Translations under genes and position numbers: made by a program
Notes under the pieces: generated by a model
What the model was told of the DNA's origin: nothing
What the model saw: the letters and a program-made list of their open reading frames with translations, nothing else
Database searches by the model: none
Shown here: positions 14,888 to 16,154 of the stretch, piece after piece
Layout of the letters: every line of letters begins with the position of its first letter
How positions within the stretch are numbered: position 1 is the first letter of the stretch
Source of the DNA: Pseudomonadota bacterium
GTDB taxonomy: Bacteria; Desulfobacterota; Desulfobacteria; Desulfobacterales; Desulfobacteraceae
Reading direction: 5' to 3'
NCBI GenBank assembly: GCA_018816605.1
Contig: JAHIVS010000456.1
Span: 1-16,154 of the forward strand
DNA length: 16,154 bases

Positions 14888-15874
14888 ATGAGAGCTATAT
14901 CCATTCTGATTGTTGATGACCGGCCGGAAAACCTTCTCGCCCTTGAGCAGGTGCTGGAAACGCCGACATTGAATGTTGTTCGGGCCAACTCCGGACATGA
15001 AGCCCTTGAACGAACCCTTGATCACGAATTTGCCCTGATTCTTCTGGATGTCCAGATGCCGATCATGGATGGATATGAAACCGCCGCTCTGCTCAGGGGA
15101 AATAAAAGAACCAAACACATTCCCATTATCTTTGTCACTGCTGCCTCCAAAGAACAATCCCAGGTTTTTCTGGGATATGGATCAGGGGCTGTGGATTATC
15201 TGTTCAAGCCCCTGGAACCCGATGTTCTGAAAAGCAAGGTCACCATCTTTCTGGAACTCTATCGCCAGCGACGACTCCTGGAAGAAAAGACCCGGGAGCT
15301 GGATGCCAAAATACTGGAATTGGAAACCCTGAAACTCGCCCTTGAAGACTCCAATGAAAAACTGCGCCAACTCTCCTCCCTGGACGGCCTCACCGACCTG
15401 CCCAACAGACGCTTCTTTGATGAGACCATTGCCCGGGAATGGCAGCGGGGAATCCGGAGACAGAAACCCTTGTCTCTGATCCTTGCGGACATTGATCATT
15501 TTAAGGCCTTTAACGATGCCTACGGACACGTGGTTGGGGATGACTGCCTCAAACGGGTGGCCAAGGGACTTGAAAAAAGCATTCTCAGGGACATGGATAC
15601 CATTGCCCGGTACGGGGGGGAGGAATTTGCCGCCATCCTGCCGGAAACCGATAACGCCGGCGCCGTAAAAATTATCCAACGAATGCTCAAAAGCATAGAA
15701 GCCCTGAAAATCGACCATATTGCCTCCCCCACGGCAGACCATGTCACGGTCAGCTTCGGCCTGAGCACCATGCTTCCCATTTCAGACCTTGGGCCCACCC
15801 AATTAATTCAATCTGCGGACAAGGCCTTGTACCTTGCCAAGAATTCGGGCAGGAACACTTACACCATCAACTGA
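14888..15874 (+). CDS. Response regulator with GGDEF output (diguanylate cyclase)
   Basis: A 328-residue cytoplasmic protein making c-di-GMP from two GTP. The N-terminal receiver (~1-120) has the acidic pair D10/D11, phospho-acceptor Asp54 in LLDVQMP and the KP switch (LFKPLEP). A coiled-coil linker (~125-160, EEKTRELDAKILELE) leads to the GGDEF domain (~160-328) with DGLTDLPNRRFF, DIDHFKAFND and the active-site GGEEF at 243-247. The inhibitory I-site RxxD is present as R234-D-M-D237, so product feedback is expected. Other signature elements (SFGLS, ADKALYLAKNSGRN) are intact, so the enzyme should be active. The ATG directly follows the cheB-like TAA, with GAAGGA upstream for ribosome binding. 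It is last in the operon and the likely output for the linked hybrid kinase; phosphotransfer between them is inferred. Confidence 0.94.
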   Translation: MRAISILIVDDRPENLLALEQVLETPTLNVVRANSGHEALERTLDHEFALILLDVQMPIMDGYETAALLRGNKRTKHIPIIFVTAASKEQSQVFLGYGSGAVDYLFKPLEPDVLKSKVTIFLELYRQRRLLEEKTRELDAKILELETLKLALEDSNEKLRQLSSLDGLTDLPNRRFFDETIAREWQRGIRRQKPLSLILADIDHFKAFNDAYGHVVGDDCLKRVAKGLEKSILRDMDTIARYGGEEFAAILPETDNAGAVKIIQRMLKSIEALKIDHIASPTADHVTVSFGLSTMLPISDLGPTQLIQSADKALYLAKNSGRNTYTIN

Positions 15875-15881
15875 TTTTCGG

Positions 15882-15913
15882 TGTTCCCCCCCCCTTGTGG
15901 CGCCGGGTGGACA
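15882..15913 (+). terminator. Candidate transcription terminator of the signalling operon
   Basis: TGTTCCCCC (15882-15890) pairs with GGGTGGACA (15905-15913) at eight of nine positions, including one G.U. A T-rich stretch follows (15918-15946, including runs of seven and six T). The distance from stem to the first long T-run (~17 nt) is longer than ideal. The left arm lies in a run of nine C (15886-15894). Confidence 0.4.
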
Positions 15914-15960
15914 TCAGTTCTTTATTGATTATTTTTTTCGTTTTTTATATGATGAAACAA

Positions 15961-15989
15961 TTTTCTTTTGCATTGATGCACAATATACT
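15961..15989 (+). promoter_or_regulatory. Weak candidate promoter for the last gene
   Basis: TATACT (15984-15989; 5 of 6 to TATAAT) lies 17 bp after TTTTCT (15961-15966; only 3 of 6 to TTGACA). Between them is a small inverted repeat, TGCAT-TG-ATGCA (15969-15980), which could be an operator but is short enough to be chance. AAGGAG (16013-16018) is the ribosome-binding site ahead of ATG 16029. Confidence 0.3.
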
Positions 15990-16028
15990 ATTTTCTAAAA
16001 AAGACAAAACCTAAGGAGTGAACAGACC

Positions 16029-16154
16029 ATGAGTGATGCATCCCAAACTATTTTCTATGGCGGCGGCCACAGAGGAGCAGAAGCAGAATTTGGCAAACTG
16101 GCGGAAAAATACGGCATGAAGGAAGTAAATTTTTCCTTTGAGGGCCACAACCTT
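16029..16154 (+). CDS. Unidentified protein, N-terminal 42 codons only (cut by window edge)
   Basis: The frame opens at ATG 16029, 10 nt after AAGGAG, and stays open to the last base. It begins MSDASQTIFYGGGHRGAEAE and continues through a KYGMKEVNFSFEGHNL segment. The Gly-rich FYGGGHRGAE loop after a beta strand resembles a nucleotide-binding turn as seen in Rossmann-like (for example SLOG-type) folds, but this is only a resemblance. There is no signal peptide. A candidate terminator and promoter lie in the 154-bp gap before it, so it is probably transcribed separately from the signalling operon. Function not recognised. Confidence 0.7.
   Translation, partial: MSDASQTIFYGGGHRGAEAEFGKLAEKYGMKEVNFSFEGHNL

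Noticed and set aside
1..16154. CRISPR arrays, tRNA or rRNA genes, insertion sequences, phage or conjugative genes
   Set aside because: No spaced direct-repeat array, cloverleaf, rRNA core sequence, transposase motif or terminal inverted repeats were seen.

Overview
The window looks like chromosomal DNA of an anaerobic, sulfate-reducer-like bacterium, most plausibly Desulfobacterota (Desulfobacteraceae-like). This is an inference from three things: an apparent UGA-decoded selenoprotein of a type associated with that group, a multi-receiver hybrid kinase linked to cheR, cheB and GGDEF genes, and the overall protein flavour. No rRNA, tRNA, CRISPR array, insertion sequence or phage gene is visible. 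Nearly all the DNA is coding.

Layout. (1) 1-2274 (+): the C-terminal ~757 codons of an RND efflux pump, cut by the left edge. (2) 2305-3084 (-): an MBL-fold metallo-hydrolase, convergent with the pump. (3) 3223-3534 (+): a small rhodanese-like protein whose reading frame crosses two in-frame TGA codons (3406-3408 and 3412-3414), exactly where relatives have the Cys-x-Cys of the active-site loop. A strong hairpin with a GGTCT apical loop follows at 3431-3445. I read this as a UxU selenoprotein with a bacterial SECIS. A conventional gene caller would report only a 61-residue fragment. Upstream is a good sigma70-type promoter with a CCGGGCA motif repeated every 17 bp. (4) 3542-3609: a long hairpin in the short convergent gap. 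(5) 3629-4879 and 4897-9123, both (-): a two-gene operon of a 1408-residue PPDK/PEP-synthase-like protein with a ~900-residue unassigned N-terminal region and no PEP-binding TIM barrel, followed 17 bp later by a long, divergent GAPDH-like protein. (6) 9364-15874 (+): a compact four-gene signalling operon: a Cache-HAMP-GAF hybrid histidine kinase with three receivers, a CheR-type methyltransferase, a stand-alone CheB methylesterase domain, and a receiver-GGDEF diguanylate cyclase. Genes overlap by ATGA or abut. (7) 16029-16154 (+): the first 42 codons of an unidentified protein, cut by the right edge.

How it works together. The signalling operon plausibly senses an extracytoplasmic ligand, tunes sensitivity by methylation and demethylation, relays phosphate and produces c-di-GMP; the cyclase keeps an RxxD inhibitory site. 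The PPDK-like and GAPDH-like pair suggests a linked step or regulator around lower glycolysis/gluconeogenesis, but both proteins depart from the textbook enzymes. The most noteworthy item is the double-Sec rhodanese, followed by the barrel-less PPDK-like protein.
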